Source of the DNA: Welwitschia mirabilis
Taxonomy: Eukaryota > Gnetophyta > Gnetopsida > Welwitschiales
NCBI GenBank assembly: GCA_051453625.1
Contig: JBOZIK010000001.1
Span: 122,277,068 to 122,341,067, forward strand
Length of the DNA: 64,000 nt
Reading direction: 5' to 3'
This document shows, one piece after another, positions 36,981 through 49,094 of this stretch (positions are counted from its first letter, which is position 1; every line of letters starts with the position of its first letter). A program made the translations under genes and the position numbers. The notes below the pieces were generated by a model. The model ran no database searches. It was given only the letters and a program-made list of their open reading frames with translations, and was not told where the DNA came from.

Positions 36981-37579
36981 CTTAGAACATTATATTGAAT
37001 CATTTATTTTATATATTTTATAGATACATGGGTTAATTTCTTATGTCATGTCTAGAATTCAATTATTATAGAAACTAGGACTTTTTTAAAGGTTATTAAA
37101 TACAAGTTGCTTTTGGTTTTGGGATCATCAAGAACTTGTTTGCCCTTAGATAGAATACACTTATCTTTCTTGAATTCAACCTTAAATCCATTTTCAATGA
37201 GTTTCCCTAAAATTTTAAGATTTTAACGTGTATCAAGAACATAGAATGCATCATGAATTGCATAATTCTCAGCTTTGTAATTTTAGAAGAGTACCATGTC
37301 CCTTAATTTCTTAGGAGGCACCATTACCAAAACTGCTAACATCAAGATCTTTTACAAGAAACTATTGAAATAGTTTTTTTAAGAGATGATGTATCCCAAG
37401 CAACCACTGTCAATATACTAGGAGGTTAATTTACTAGAGGAGGAGATTAGGTCTAACTGGGTTTCTGCCACAAAGCCTCCTACTTTAACTTCATCTTCTT
37501 GATTGATTTTTGTCTTTACTTCAATTCTAGGTTGCTTAGATGATGATTCTTATATTGTTATGTTGGATTTATGGAAATC

Positions 37580-38425
37580 ACTTATTCTTTTCTTCCTAAA
37601 ATCTTTGATGAGATGACCCATCTTATGGCAATAGTGGCATTCTCAAGTTTCTTTCCATTAGGATAAATCATACTAGGAGTTTCCTTCTATCGCTTCCTTA
37701 TTCTCTACCCTGCCCTTGTCTTTGAACTATTCCTAGGCCTCTACCTCTTCCTTTTCCATAGTATTAGCCTCTATCTCTTCCTATAGGGAATGCTATACAT
37801 ATAACAAGATAGGATGTTTTTAAGGTAGGATTTTCATCCTTATATTCCTTAAGGTTGTACTTATATTATGCTAGTTTTTTAAAGAGTTCTTCAAGGGAGA
37901 GGATTCTCAAATATAATACATCATAAAAGATGATGGTAATGGGTTTGAATGATTTGTTAGGGATCTTAGGATCTTGAGGGAAACATCATTACTCTTTATT
38001 TTGAAATCTAAATCTTACATTTTCTTAACTATGTCCTTAACTCTCTAGGTGTAGTCTTTTACATTTCCATTATCTTTCATATTCATGTTTTCAAAATAGG
38101 TTCTAAGATTTTAAAATCTAATGGCTTTCACATTCTCATAACCTTGGTAGACCTCATTTAACCCTCACCATAGCCCATATGGGAAGTCATATATACTGAA
38201 TTTATTAAATTCATTATCAAGCATATTAGAATGGATTATTGCCATTGCCCTATAATCTTCTTTTCTACATTCTTTGTAATCTCTAGGATCATCCTTAGGC
38301 TTTATGTAAATAAAAGCAACTTTTTTATAATACCAAAGTTCAGTAGATTTAAAGATAATCTTCATTCTCTTTTTTTAGATCTCAAATGCATCAATGTCAA
38401 AATCGAGAACTTTGCCCTTATCCAT
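37580..38425 (-). pseudogene. Copia gag remnant with zinc knuckle
   Basis: It starts at ATG 38425 (MDKGKVLDFDIDAFEI, then an early stop). The core at 38165-38365 has STELWYY, RKEDYRAMAIIHSNMLDNEF and YDFPYGLW, the usual gag text (LWxxV, ARKxDxKALxxIQxAxDxE, KEAWxxL). A CCHC knuckle near 37.60-37.64 kb reads CHYCHKMGHLIKDF, in which the last Cys has become Phe. It is broken by several stops. Confidence 0.85.
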
Positions 38426-38623
38426 GATTCAAGATAATCATTTGAAGTTTAAGATAGGAATAAATCAAGACTCAAATAAGAAGTGACTTTACTAAAAGAT
38501 TTTAATAGGAATTTGTAACTTGTTTGTGAATGCCACAACATAAAGTTACCTAAGTCCAAGACCTAATAGGACTAAATAGGTAAATGAATTCAAGATCCAA
38601 TATTTATCACATAAAAAAGTCTA

Positions 38624-38636
38624 GGATTTGGTACTA
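38624..38636 (-). other. Possible primer-binding site of the Copia element
   Basis: TAGTACCAAATCC two bases inside the LTR matches the initiator tRNA-Met site TGGTATCAGAGCC at 9 of 13 positions. Three of the four differences are transitions and one is T for G. Confidence 0.5.
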
Positions 38637-38638
38637 AC

Positions 38639-40662
38639 TGAATTCTAATACCTAGGATTGAAAATTATACATCGAGGAAATTTACTAATTTACAAAATAA
38701 CATTATATTAAAATTTATACAACTAATTTTATCAATAAAGAAAGGTTAAAGATCTAAGAGGATAGATAATACTCATTTATTTTTATAGTATTAATTAAGA
38801 CTAGATAAAGAGGAAATAGATACAAAAAGGTTGAAAGACTTTCTCAATCATTGCAAATGATTTTATAAATGATGTTATTTATGCACAAAAATAACATAAT
38901 GCTGATGTTTTATGGATACTACTAATTTAGATAAGCAAAACATAGAATAAGTGTAACTTATGCTTAATGTAATACACACTTTAAAATAATAGCTCTAATT
39001 TAATAGATTATTAACCCTTAGAAAAAGAAGGTAAGACATATTAACATTACTTGTGATTTTTCAATTATCACTTATGAAATCAAAGAGAATAAGTGTTCAA
39101 ATAAATAGCTAAATAAATGTTATTAGAGGATAAAGGTAAAACTTGCACAACAAATTTGGATGTACATGGATTTTCCTCGTTTTTATGTTCTTATTCAAAT
39201 CTTATTCAAAATTTAAAATAAACAATCAAGAACAAACTAAAAAATAACTAACATTCAAAACTACTAAAAATTTTGTAAATGATAACAAGTGTAAATTCAT
39301 TTAATTATATGAATAGAACTAAACTATGATCAAGCATGCTATTAATTCTTCAAAATTTGATAAAGCTTTGATATAATGCTATAGGACTGATACTACATAA
39401 AATGAATTACAAAAAATTAAGCAAAGGATTTCCTTTCATACGGAACATAAATTAGATTTTTGTAGTAATATGGAATTCAAAAAACTTTTAATTGTTGAAC
39501 TTAACTAAATGAATATAAATTTAATTTTTATTACAATTCTTTAGATTCAAATGTTTGAGCATATCACAAGACAAATTCATTACAACTTTAAATCTACAAA
39601 CAAACACAAAAAATGAAAAAATTCTTACAGTGATAGCCTAATCTTAAACAGAATTGTGAAACAATGTCTCTATTTTATGTGCAGCTTTATTACAACTCAA
39701 AAAAATCCTTAATCCTTTAATCTAGGTAGTGATAATTACAATCTAGAATTATGAATTATTATAGTGCTTCCAATAAAAATAAATAGTTGTAGATCATTTA
39801 ATGTGTTTTCCATCCCAATCTTCACAGCGTCTTTAGAGTTTGGAAATAAGATCTAAGCGTTGAACAAGGAAGTGGTTGAGAGCTGAAACTTAATTTTCTT
39901 TAATTTAGACAAAGGGGAGGCACATAATTTTTTTAAATTTATGGCATTTTCTCCTTTTTATAGAATAGCTTTACCCATAATATTGGTTATTGTCCAAATT
40001 TTTGCAAAAATTTATTGTGATTCGTGTTCATTTTCCTAGTGTTGGAGATGATCTTGCATGTATTTTTATTATTGTTGTGCTTATCCATCATTAGCAGAGA
40101 TGCTAAAAATTTAATAGCAGAAATGATTTCAGAACTTTGGAGGTCACCTCTCTCTTTTAATACATGGGCTTCTAATAGTTAGCAAGATCCTTTAGAAAAT
40201 AAACAACCAAAAAATAAAGGTCATAATCAAGGGAAAAATCACTCTAGATGTTAATCTTTCAGATCTTTGAGAAGTCTATAAGAGAAAGTTGATTTCAAAT
40301 TTCCATAACAACAATCTGAAAGTATAACTTTAGGTTTTTCTTCAAATTTTAAACATTTCTATTTATTAGTTACATAACATGGAGCTTTGAATAAGCCTTG
40401 TTCTTAGAAATAAGTTTCTTTAAAAAAATTCTTTAAAGTTCACATAAAATAATATATATTTCAACGTTTGAAATGCTAGAACTTGTAAATCCAAAAATAA
40501 GCTTTAAGTATCATTACACATAGTACTAATACTGATATTTAATCAAGCTAATAATACAAATCTTTCAAGTACATTCTTCACAATAATTACAAGCATTAAT
40601 ACAATGTCAAATCCTAAAAAATTATTTAATTAAGTTATGCCTTTTAATATAAAATTTCATCA
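38639..40662 (-). repeat. Copia 5' LTR (intact length 2024 bp)
   Basis: It is uninterrupted and the partner of 22134-24138 plus 34043-34129. It preserves the original insertion site AAGTACATTCTTC (about 40566-40578) used by the inner element in the other LTR. Confidence 0.92.
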
Positions 40663-40667
40663 AGATG

Positions 40668-41070
40668 CATAATAAGAAAACAATTAGTGAAGATTGAAAG
40701 CGGTGCAATATCTATGGATTTCATTGTGTTTTTTTTAATTTTTATTTTTTTAATTATGGTATTTATGTTTATGATCATACCTTAAACATTAACTAAATGC
40801 CTCGTTTATTGAAGAAATAATTCTATCATGGTATCTTTAGTAATAAGTGTAAAAATAATGCATAGTTAGAGTTCCTTAAAGGCTAATTTTACGGCATCAA
40901 CACGTGGATCTCTTAAAGTCTAATTAGATGATGTATCCTTTTTACTACTTTTAGTCATCGACATAAAGTTAAGTGGCGTTGACTTATCATAGTTGTAAAC
41001 AAAATAATCATGGAAATGTATCTAAAGAAAAGAGGTAGCAATCAAGGTATTCTGAATATGTGGTTTTCAA
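40668..41070. other. AT-rich flank right of the Copia
   Basis: This stretch continues, before the Copia insertion, from 22,133. No coding similarity was seen. Confidence 0.35.
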
Positions 41071-42703
41071 TCATCATTTTAGGAATCATAAGGGGTTGCA
41101 GTAATGTAATGAACTCTTACTATTTTGACTCCAAGCATTTTAAAGAAACCTAATGCATAAGTAGGAAGATGAGATGGACGAAAATGGAGTAACATCTTAA
41201 ACATTAACTACATGTCACATTTTTAATTACATTTAAATTAATAAATATATATCTTTTAACTTTGATATTTTAAATCCCATGAATTTTGAACTAGATCCAT
41301 TTATTTCTCAACTAGTTAATAATTCATCATAACTATTTAATAACTCAAAGCTCTATTTTTAACTTACAACTAAAATATCATTAGTTCATAAACATATTCA
41401 TAATGCCTTTTATTTGAACATGAAGTTAACCTTAGCAAAGTAGTACCCAAGAATAACCAGGCACTGAGTATGTAGTAAGGAGCACAGGTGGCTCTATAGC
41501 ATACAAATAATATGAATGCACTAAAATAGATTAAATAATTATTACATAGAAATACATGAAAGAAATATTCCAAATTTATTATGTAGAAACAACTTATCAT
41601 GTAAATATCTCATTAATATGTAAAATAGAAAGTACATGATTTAGTTGTTCATATTGCATACTGCTAAGAAAGATTCAAAGTTAAAGACTCCTAACCTCCA
41701 CTTATATTTTAGTGACAAATTTTATAATGGATGCAATTAGTTGGCAATAAGAAAAGAGACTTTATCACATTCTGTAGCTTGGTGATAAGAAGTGTGATAA
41801 GGCTTTATAAGAAAATGATAAGGCATTAAATGATAAAAGTAATATCAAATTCATTCTTAATTCAAATTCTATCGATCCATATTTGGTTTTACATTATTTG
41901 TAATTTTTCTTAACTACCTTTTAAATTTCATTATAAATGTAACCTTTTTCATTGGAAAAACTAGAGTTTGGTTTACTAATTTTAGTCAGAAATATTATTT
42001 CAATTCCTTTTGTAATTCAAGTATCTTTGTCATAGATCTTAATTTTTATTTGTTTTTGCTACATCTTTAATTTTCCCCTTATGACATGCACTTCATTTAA
42101 GGATTCATTATTAGAATAATAGAATATGTTTAAACTAAATTCTTTAGTTAGAAAGTTTTCTTTCTAATTTAATTATGTTTTTTATTTATTGTTACATGAT
42201 TAATTTGAATGAAAGAGTAACTTAGGATATGTACAAGACAAATTCACTCTCTTTCCACTTGTTTATTTACCTTTCATATTAACCTTCCATGCATATAAAT
42301 AGTTTAATGAATGATTTTATTCCTAATGTAATTTTTTATGTATCTTTTGTTCTATGACATGTAAACCATTCATATTTCTATTAGGGAAACAATTTGCAAG
42401 CATTAATAATTTGTACTTAAATACACTACTACTAAGGTAACAGAATATTGACATTGTAAAATCAACAGTTTTTATTTTTTTAAGGTGCATATGCACATTT
42501 AAAATAATTCTACTTTCTATTTTCTTTTCATAATGAAATTTAATTTATTTAATTTATTTTCATTCACTAGTTAAGAAAGCAATTTATCGTCATGCAATTA
42601 ATTCAAGCCTAGTTTCTATTATTTCAAATCCACATATGATGACTTTCATAGAATATGATAAATATGTAACTAGTTATTTTCACTAGTTGCTTACAACTAC
42701 CAA
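41070..42703 (+). repeat. LTR of the outer Gypsy family, right copy
   Basis: The first 400 bp match the third copy at 20.25-20.75 kb, and from about 41.4 kb on it matches 7.5-9,474. It ends ACTACCA at 42703, in the same position as the left LTR end ACTACTCA. The left boundary is unresolved. Confidence 0.6.
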
Positions 42704-45000
42704 ATAAATCATATGTTTTCATTGTTTCACTTTTAAAAGAATTACATTTCAAAGAAAAGATCATGTAGATAGAAAAAAGAAAGAAAGAAATATATCGAGG
42801 AAAAGAGAAGTGCCTTAGAGAAGTTCTTATTTTTGAAGGGATCTCCTTAGTAAGTAGAATTTTTCAGATAGCATTCAACTTTGATATAATTCTTTTTTAT
42901 CTTTTTCCATCTTAACCCACAACTTTTGTATCCAATTTTTATGCTTTTTAAGAACTATTTGAAAGGGTTGTTTGTCCTCTTAAGATAAAGTAGGGATTAG
43001 AGATCTGCATCATGGATCATGTTCTTCCTCTTCTTGCTCCACTTAAACTTCATGGCTTCTTGAATAGCTCACTTATCTCCTTAGAGCCCAGTTTGATTTA
43101 TCATGCTCTTTTACTCTTGGATTATATCTACCTATGATAATATCAATAGCTTTTCATACCATCCTTGTAGTCTTAATATATTACTAGCTGAGATAGGAAG
43201 AGTAATGTTTTTAGTATTCCCTATAGAATATTCCATGAGATTAAAGAAAACATGGATAAATATTAAACCTCATTTAATTTTGACTCTTAGAAGTTAAGGC
43301 TAAGGAATTACAATAGGTATCAGATACATGAGAGAAAAAGCACATATTTATAATTATAATCCTAGATAGATTAACACTTAAATAATAGAAATGTCAATTC
43401 TTTCCTTTATGGAGGGCTTCCATAAATCTCCTTATTCATATTTGAACTAGCTACATATTCTAGGAAAAACTCCTTTACTTCATTAAAGAAATAGCTTTTT
43501 TCTATTTCTTGGATAAGTCTCTTTGATGCTTTTTATTTAATCCTTTATAAGAAAAAAGACGCATAGTTATTATATAAAGTTATAGAATAATGCCCTAATA
43601 ATGAAGCCTCTAGATCTCTCAGACATTTTGTTTTAGTCTCAAAGTGATTAGGTAAACTTTAACAATGATGTTAATGAAAAATATGGTAATGCTTATATGT
43701 TTCAAAGTAGAGTGAGTAAGCATAGGTAAGTTTATGAAGAAATGTAAGTGTATAACTTTGTGTTTATAAATGTGAGAGCAAATCTAGAATATTAATTTTT
43801 TAGTTTAGATGGATGGTTAAGATCTATTATGACATGGTAATTTGAAGTAAATGTATGTTTCTTTTAATAAGGAATGACTTGGATTAGAATTTAGGATTTG
43901 CAATTTAAAAAATAGGTGGGAATCCTATGTTTAAAAAAATGGAATTTTATTTTTAGCCTTTTATTTTTCACCTAATATTTTAGCTTAATTATTTTATCTA
44001 ATTTAATACGTCAGTAATTACTCATATAATCAAAAACCAATAATAAAAATTAATAGTTTCTTATATCTAGCTTCTTGTATCAATTGTAAATCATTAGGAT
44101 ATATTACTTATGATATTGTCAATTAGGTATGATCCCTAAGTGCATGTATTTCTAAGATGAAGGATTTATTTTACTAAATCAACAAGAAAGAAAAATTAAC
44201 ATAAGTTAATATCTTAATGAACTTATGCAACTTTACATTATAGGAATACATCATGGCTAATACTTCTACCTAGCTAATAGTAAGATTTAATCATGGTTCC
44301 CAAGGCATTTGTTGTATAACATATGGTCATCATTTGGTTGCATTATTCCCTTAGTTCATTACTAACATGAAAGAATAGTTTCTTAGAGGAATAGGTTTTC
44401 TCCAAACTTGCATTCAAATTTGTTATAATTATACCAAAGGCATATACCTCACACTATTGTCCACATAGCTTTAGGTATTTAATACTTAGATCCTTCTAAT
44501 TGCATATTAGATTTGAGATAATATATAAGTAAAACATGACTAGAGTGGTATAAAGATGCATATGTGGCTTAATTAGTCTTCGTTATTAGATAGTCAATCA
44601 TCCATGATGAAAATTTTACTAACATCAGCAACATCTTCACACATTATTTAATCATCTCCAATCCTAACATGTTAGTATTCATAAGTTCTAATTTTTAAAA
44701 ACTCATATGAGAAGTGCACTCCCATGCTAGAAAACCATTTTTGATGAGTGGTTTCTTCCATAGAAATGTTAACATTTTTCCTTCCCATAAGAATATTTTT
44801 AAAGTATGGAGGTATCCAACAACAAAATCTTTCTTAATTTGTAGAATATGAATTTTTCTTCATATACTACAAAAATTACATTAAAATCTAGGATAAACAA
44901 CTAGTATGCATGACATAGAGAGATTAAAGTTGAAATGCTTATAACAAGAGTTCAGTCAAATCAATTTGACCTCAATCAAACAAGTAGTGAAAGGAACCTA
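42704..45000. other. AT-rich region, possibly 3' end of the next Gypsy
   Basis: It lies between the outer LTR and the - strand Gypsy pol, so by position it could hold that element's extra ORF and 3' LTR. No LTR partner or clear protein match was found. Confidence 0.3.
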
Positions 45001-45399
45001 AGAAATTGATCTTTTATGATGAAACTAATTGAATTATGTACTTATTACAAGTTTAGGTTTTGACCAAAATAATCCTTAATTCTTTACATTACCCAAATTC
45101 ATTTCTTATATAAACTTAATTTTAACTTTATTTTAACTTTTATTTCAATGTATTCTATGATTACAAGTTAAGCAAATAGGGTCAAAGTCATGGCTTATGG
45201 GATAGATTTATGAAAATGTTTTTACGTCTTTAATCATTATCTTTGAAAGAATGGTTATCTTTTAAGGCTTAAAATATTAATAGCTTAATAAAGAATACTT
45301 TATGACTTGTAATAAACTAATCCACCTAGACATATGTTTTTTAGGGAATTTGTGTAGTCTTAAATCATACAGCAAAACCAAGTCATTAAGTTTAAAATT

Positions 45400-46220
45400 T
45401 TCCCTAAAAATATGATTATCATAAAGCATTTCATTCTTTATTCATGGATATGGAACTTTTTTAAGATTCATTCCTAATTTTGTTTAAGTCAAGATTCTAG
45501 AACATAAAATCTTCATTAAAGTTATGGTCGAGTCATGTAATGGTCTAGAAAGATTTAATTAAGTTTCCATAAAAAGGTGGTAATATTTTCCAAAAATATG
45601 TCTTTAAGGACACATTTTAATGGAGGTTTTATAGGTGATCTGATGAGTTTACAAACATTATTAAGGTGGAGTAATCAATCTTTTTGTTAGAATTCAACTT
45701 CCTTTTAAAATTCTTTTTAACTCATAATTTGTGACTTTTAGTCTATCATTAATTCATAGGTAGTATGAAGTTGTAACTTTAAGAATTATTCTAAACTTAT
45801 TCATAAGATTATTCATGATTTTATTGTAAAATAGATTCCTTGATCACTAACGATAACTTTAGAATGATAAAAGTAGGATAAAATATGTTTTTTTAAGAAG
45901 GTAATCAACACTCTAACATCATCTATTCTAGTTGGGATTATTTAACCTACACAAAATCAATATTAATAAATATTCAAAAGATGGAGAAAATGACCTAATA
46001 AAATATATACCACAAATAGCAAATGTTTCCATCCCAAGAAAAGGTGAAAGGGGCATCATATCTCTCTTTCAATGCTAAGTAAGTGTTGATATCTATCACA
46101 AGATTTAAAATAGTCATAGGCATCCTTGAAAATGGTGGACTAATATAGTTTAGATTGTAGAGCTTCATGAAAGTATTTCTTAGTTTCAAAAAAAAAAGTA
46201 ACTTCCACAAACTCCACCAT
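45400..46220 (-). pseudogene. Gypsy integrase remnant
   Basis: Frames near 46.0-46.2 kb read YISPPFSRMPMTI and ERYDAPFTFSW, in the place of the usual YWPTxFKDA and later NEMPLxPI. Near 45.85-45.90 kb text like FLKKHILSYF and KVIVSDQGIYF corresponds to the core segment FLKKxIFxRFGVPxxxISDxGxHF. Stops are frequent. Confidence 0.7.
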
Positions 46221-46649
46221 GTGTGAATTTTAGAACACTCAAAGATTTATATTATGAAATGCACCTATAAATGATTTGATGAGAACAATATTTGAATAGG
46301 TAAGGCTAGTTCCAAAAATACTTTTTTACTTTATGCAAGAATTGCTTTTTATCTTGAGTATTTTAATGATTAGAAAACATATGAGTAATAAGATAGTTAA
46401 CTATGTCCACATACAAAGGTTTCTATTGAAAAACTAGAAAATGCTTATCGGAAATGTATCATTTCTAGGTAATGAATCTATGGAGAAAGGTAAGAAAGGT
46501 ATAGTACAGGATGCATAATGCAATATAACATTTTCCACTCCTTTCTTATTCTTAATGTCTAGGTTAGATTTTTTTTCCATAATAAAATCCATATTATAAA
46601 TTTAGATTTAGAATCTTTTTTATCCATCAAATATTTAAGATTAGAATGA

Positions 46650-47780
46650 TTGATAATGATAATCGTTTTGCACCTATATGATATGACCTAAATTTCTTTG
46701 AGTAAAAACCTATAACAAATACCTATGTTTCAATTGTTTTATAAGTTTGTTGAATATTTTTAAATACTTTCCCTACATGTTAAATGACTTGTGCTTTCCC
46801 ATTTCTTTTTTATCCTGAGGAAACTACTAAAGTATAATCACTTGGATCACAGAGTAATTCAAAAGAAAGTGATCAGTCAGAAGGTTGTAAAATAAAAAAT
46901 GAATTAAGAAGATATTTTAATGCTTTAAAATCATTTTGACATTTAGGACTACAATTACAAGATGCATCCTTAGTAAAAATATTAGAGAAATTTTTAAAAA
47001 TTTTACAAAACTCTTGAATAAATTTTCCATACTACTTATCTTGTTGAAGAATAAATCTTATAAGTGATAGCTTGAATTTTAGTTAGGTTCATTTCTATTC
47101 TCTTTTTAGATATTAAATGTCCTAGAACAACACCTTTAGTAACCACGTAATGAGATTTTCCCAATTAGGAACAAGATTTTTCTCCTTAACAATGTGAATG
47201 ACAAGTTTTGATAATTCTACTAAAAATAAAAAAGCCATTCATAAATACTTCTACAAATTTTTCACTCATGTTAGAAAATATGCTTATCATGCATCATCAA
47301 AAGGTTGCTAGGGCATGACATATGCTAAAGGACATATGCTTATAAGAAAAGGTTTCAAAGGGACATGTGAAAGTTATTCCTCTAAGGCAAACTCTAAGGG
47401 ACAAGAATATTCATGACCCATTAATCTTTGTTTGATTTAATCAATAAAAGGTAAAGAAAAATTGTCTTTACGGATCATGGTATTAAGTTTTCGATAGTTA
47501 ATGTACATTATCCATCCTACTTTTACTCTAGTTGTAATAAGTTCATTGTCTTCATTGTTGACTACAGCAATCTCAGACTTCTTAGGAATAGTTTGTAAGT
47601 GAGATACGTGTTGGAATAAGGTATAGTACCCATCTTTCAGAGGTCAATTATGTGGCAGTGGAGAATCAGTAACTTAATATAGGACTTATCCATGAACTAT
47701 TGGAAATTGGATAGATAATACTAGCATCTATTAGTTTAAGAACTTCTTTCATTACTACTACTTTCACAAAATTAAGTCTA
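46650..47780 (-). pseudogene. Gypsy reverse transcriptase and RNase H remnant
   Basis: The start at about 47.73 kb reads VLKLIDASIIYPIS (family VLKLLDAGIIYPIS). The active-site segment near 47.25 kb reads EKFVEVFMNGFFIFSRI, where FMDD has become FMNG, so both catalytic aspartates are lost. KGVVLGHLISKK follows, then FCKIFKNFSNIFTKDA and SLSFELLCDPSDYTLVV (family SLPFELMCDASDYAVGAV). Frameshifts and stops are common. Confidence 0.85.
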
Positions 47781-48054
47781 TGTTAAGGTTCTCTAAGATG
47801 CATAGTATTTTCTTAGAAGTAAATCCTATCCATAAACATACTAAAATTCATACCTTTAAATCAGAGATAGACTAACCTGTAGTCTTTTTATGGTTTTTCA
47901 ATAAAGAAATTAGAACTTCCTCTTCCAAAGTTAAGAGTTTAGAATAAATCACCAAATGATCTAAGTTATTATCAACTAAGAATACATATTTTAAATCTTC
48001 AAGAAGATATTGAAGCTTAATATCTAGGGTACACTCTTCATTAGAAGAATGTTT

Positions 48055-48645
48055 TTATGGTGCACATAGTAAAGGTTTAAATCTAGCTTTCCAGTATGAT
48101 GGCTCATCTTTATAATTTTTATCTATTGCAAGTGCTAAATCTTCATGAGGTTTATTTAATAAATGGTTTTCTATGGAAGAAAAAGAATCAAAAATTTCAA
48201 CTTTATCAATTGTAATTAAGTTAAGGTCTTTAATATCATTGATATAGTTCTTTTTCACAACATTGAAAACATATAAATTTATATTCATATTATCAAATGA
48301 AATATTCACTACACCATTCCTCTAATTAATTAAAGAGTTGAATGTAACAAGGAATGGCCTACCTAAGATAAGTGAAAATCTTCTCATGCTATCTTCCATT
48401 TCTAATACCACAAAATCAATTGAAAAATAAAATTTGTCAACTTACATTAGCACATCTTCTACTATTCATTTGGGAAATTTAGTCGAATGGTAAGTTACAA
48501 AGTGATTCTTGTTTTCTTAACCTTTTCAACCTAATTTCTTGCATTAGACTCACACTCGCTTCCAAATCTAACAATGCCTTATCTATTTTTTTTGTTAACA
48601 GTAACACATGAGATAGTTGAAAAACTAAGATCTTTAAAGTTAGGT
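48055..48645 (-). pseudogene. Gypsy aspartic protease remnant and downstream linker
   Basis: KALLDLEASVSLM at about 48.54-48.58 kb is the retroviral-type protease site, normally ALxDLGASVSLM. The Gly of the catalytic loop has become Glu, a G-to-A change. Further on FLVTFNSLIN-like and NISFDNMNINLYVFNVV texts match the protease C-terminus and the following linker (family FLATAxALIDV, FxFNVFEAMK). The 84-codon frame 48055-48309 is the linker. Confidence 0.82.
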
Positions 48646-48665
48646 GAAAGTTCCCCACAACCCCA

Positions 48666-48683
48666 CCCCCCCCCCCCCCCCCC
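48666..48683 (+). repeat. Run of 18 C at a gap edge
   Basis: A pure C run preceded by CCCCA directly abuts the gap. In an otherwise AT-rich region this looks like a sequencing or contig-end artefact. A real homopolymer cannot be excluded. Confidence 0.8.
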
Positions 48684-48783
48684 NNNNNNNNNNNNNNNNN
48701 NNNNNNNNNNNNNNNNNNNNNNNNNNNNNNNNNNNNNNNNNNNNNNNNNNNNNNNNNNNNNNNNNNNNNNNNNNNNNNNNNNN
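48684..48783. other. Assembly gap, 100 N (unknown size), hides a Copia body
   Basis: The left flank is Gypsy protease on the - strand, and the right flank is the last codons of a + strand Copia. Most of that Copia (5' LTR and gag-pol) must therefore be missing in the gap, unless the insertion was truncated. Confidence 0.9.
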
Positions 48784-49087
48784 TACTTCACAAAATCCTG
48801 CTGACATGTTAACTAAGTCTCTTACCAAGATAGAGTTCAAACATTGTTTGGACTTAGTGGGCATACGCACCACTTGACCTCTTATATCCAATTTGAGCCA
48901 AGGTGGAGATTGTTGGGTGTGTGGCTCATATTAGGCACACATCCAAATACCAAAGGGCGGTTCCACCCTTTATCTGCCTACAGTATTATGCCATCTTTTG
49001 TAGCATGCTTCATCTATAAAAGGCTGCCTTGCATGATTGCTTGTGTGCAGAGTTTTTGTGATCACATCACCTGCATCTGGTTCTACA
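48784..49087 (+). mobile_element. 3' end of a young Copia retrotransposon
   Basis: The reading frame enters from the gap with TSQNPADMLTKSLTKIEFKH, then CLDLVGIRTT and a stop (48,875-48,877). This is the intact C-terminus of Copia RNase H (family TxxNPADxLTKxxxxxKFxHCLDLxG). The polypurine tract AAGGTGGAGAT follows and then an LTR starting TGTTGGGTG at 48911. GC is near 45% and the frame is unbroken, unlike everything around it, so the insertion is recent or recently active. It sits between gag and protease of the old Gypsy. Confidence 0.88.
48911..49087 (+). repeat. Short Copia 3' LTR (about 177 bp)
   Basis: It starts TGTTGGGTGTG right after the polypurine tract and probably ends GGTTCTACA at 49087, after which Gypsy gag text begins. 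A TATAAAAGG box lies at 49015-49023. The end is inferred from the CA dinucleotide and the return to AT-rich sequence. Confidence 0.7.
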
Positions 49088-49094
49088 ATGACAC

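Larger units (their letters stand above)
22134..40662 (-). mobile_element. Copia retrotransposon with 2-kb LTRs, itself split by a Gypsy-type element
   Basis: LTRs with ends TGATGAAA...AATTCA (read on the - strand) lie at 38639-40662 and, interrupted, at 22134-24138 plus 34043-34129. The internal 4.5 kb carries gag, zinc knuckle, integrase, reverse transcriptase and RNase H in the Copia order. The polypurine tract is at 34130-34141 (CAAGGGAGAGAT on the - strand). The flanks GGATA (22129-22133) and AGATG (40663-40667) fit a target duplication GGATG with one transition on each side. Without the inner insertion it is about 8.6 kb. The LTRs are long for Copia and well diverged. All genes are broken. 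Confidence 0.88.
7500..42703 (+). mobile_element. Outer Gypsy (Athila/Tat-like) retrotransposon, host of nested insertions
   Basis: A 5' LTR (about 7.5 kb to 9474) is followed directly by a decayed tRNA-Asp-type primer-binding site. Broken + strand pol matches lie at about 14.7-17.05 kb in the Gypsy order reverse transcriptase, RNase H, integrase. A direct copy of the LTR lies at about 41.4-42,703. Subtracting the 18.5-kb Copia insertion leaves an element of about 17 kb, long but within the range for this group. The left boundary is not resolved and I found no convincing target duplication. It is also uncertain whether the LTR at 42 kb belongs to this same copy, because a third partial LTR copy lies at about 20.25-20.75 kb. 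Confidence 0.55.

Noticed and set aside
48661-48683. Poly-C run as a biological poly-C or G-quadruplex element
   Set aside because: It directly abuts an assembly gap in an AT-rich region, so a contig-end artefact is far more likely.
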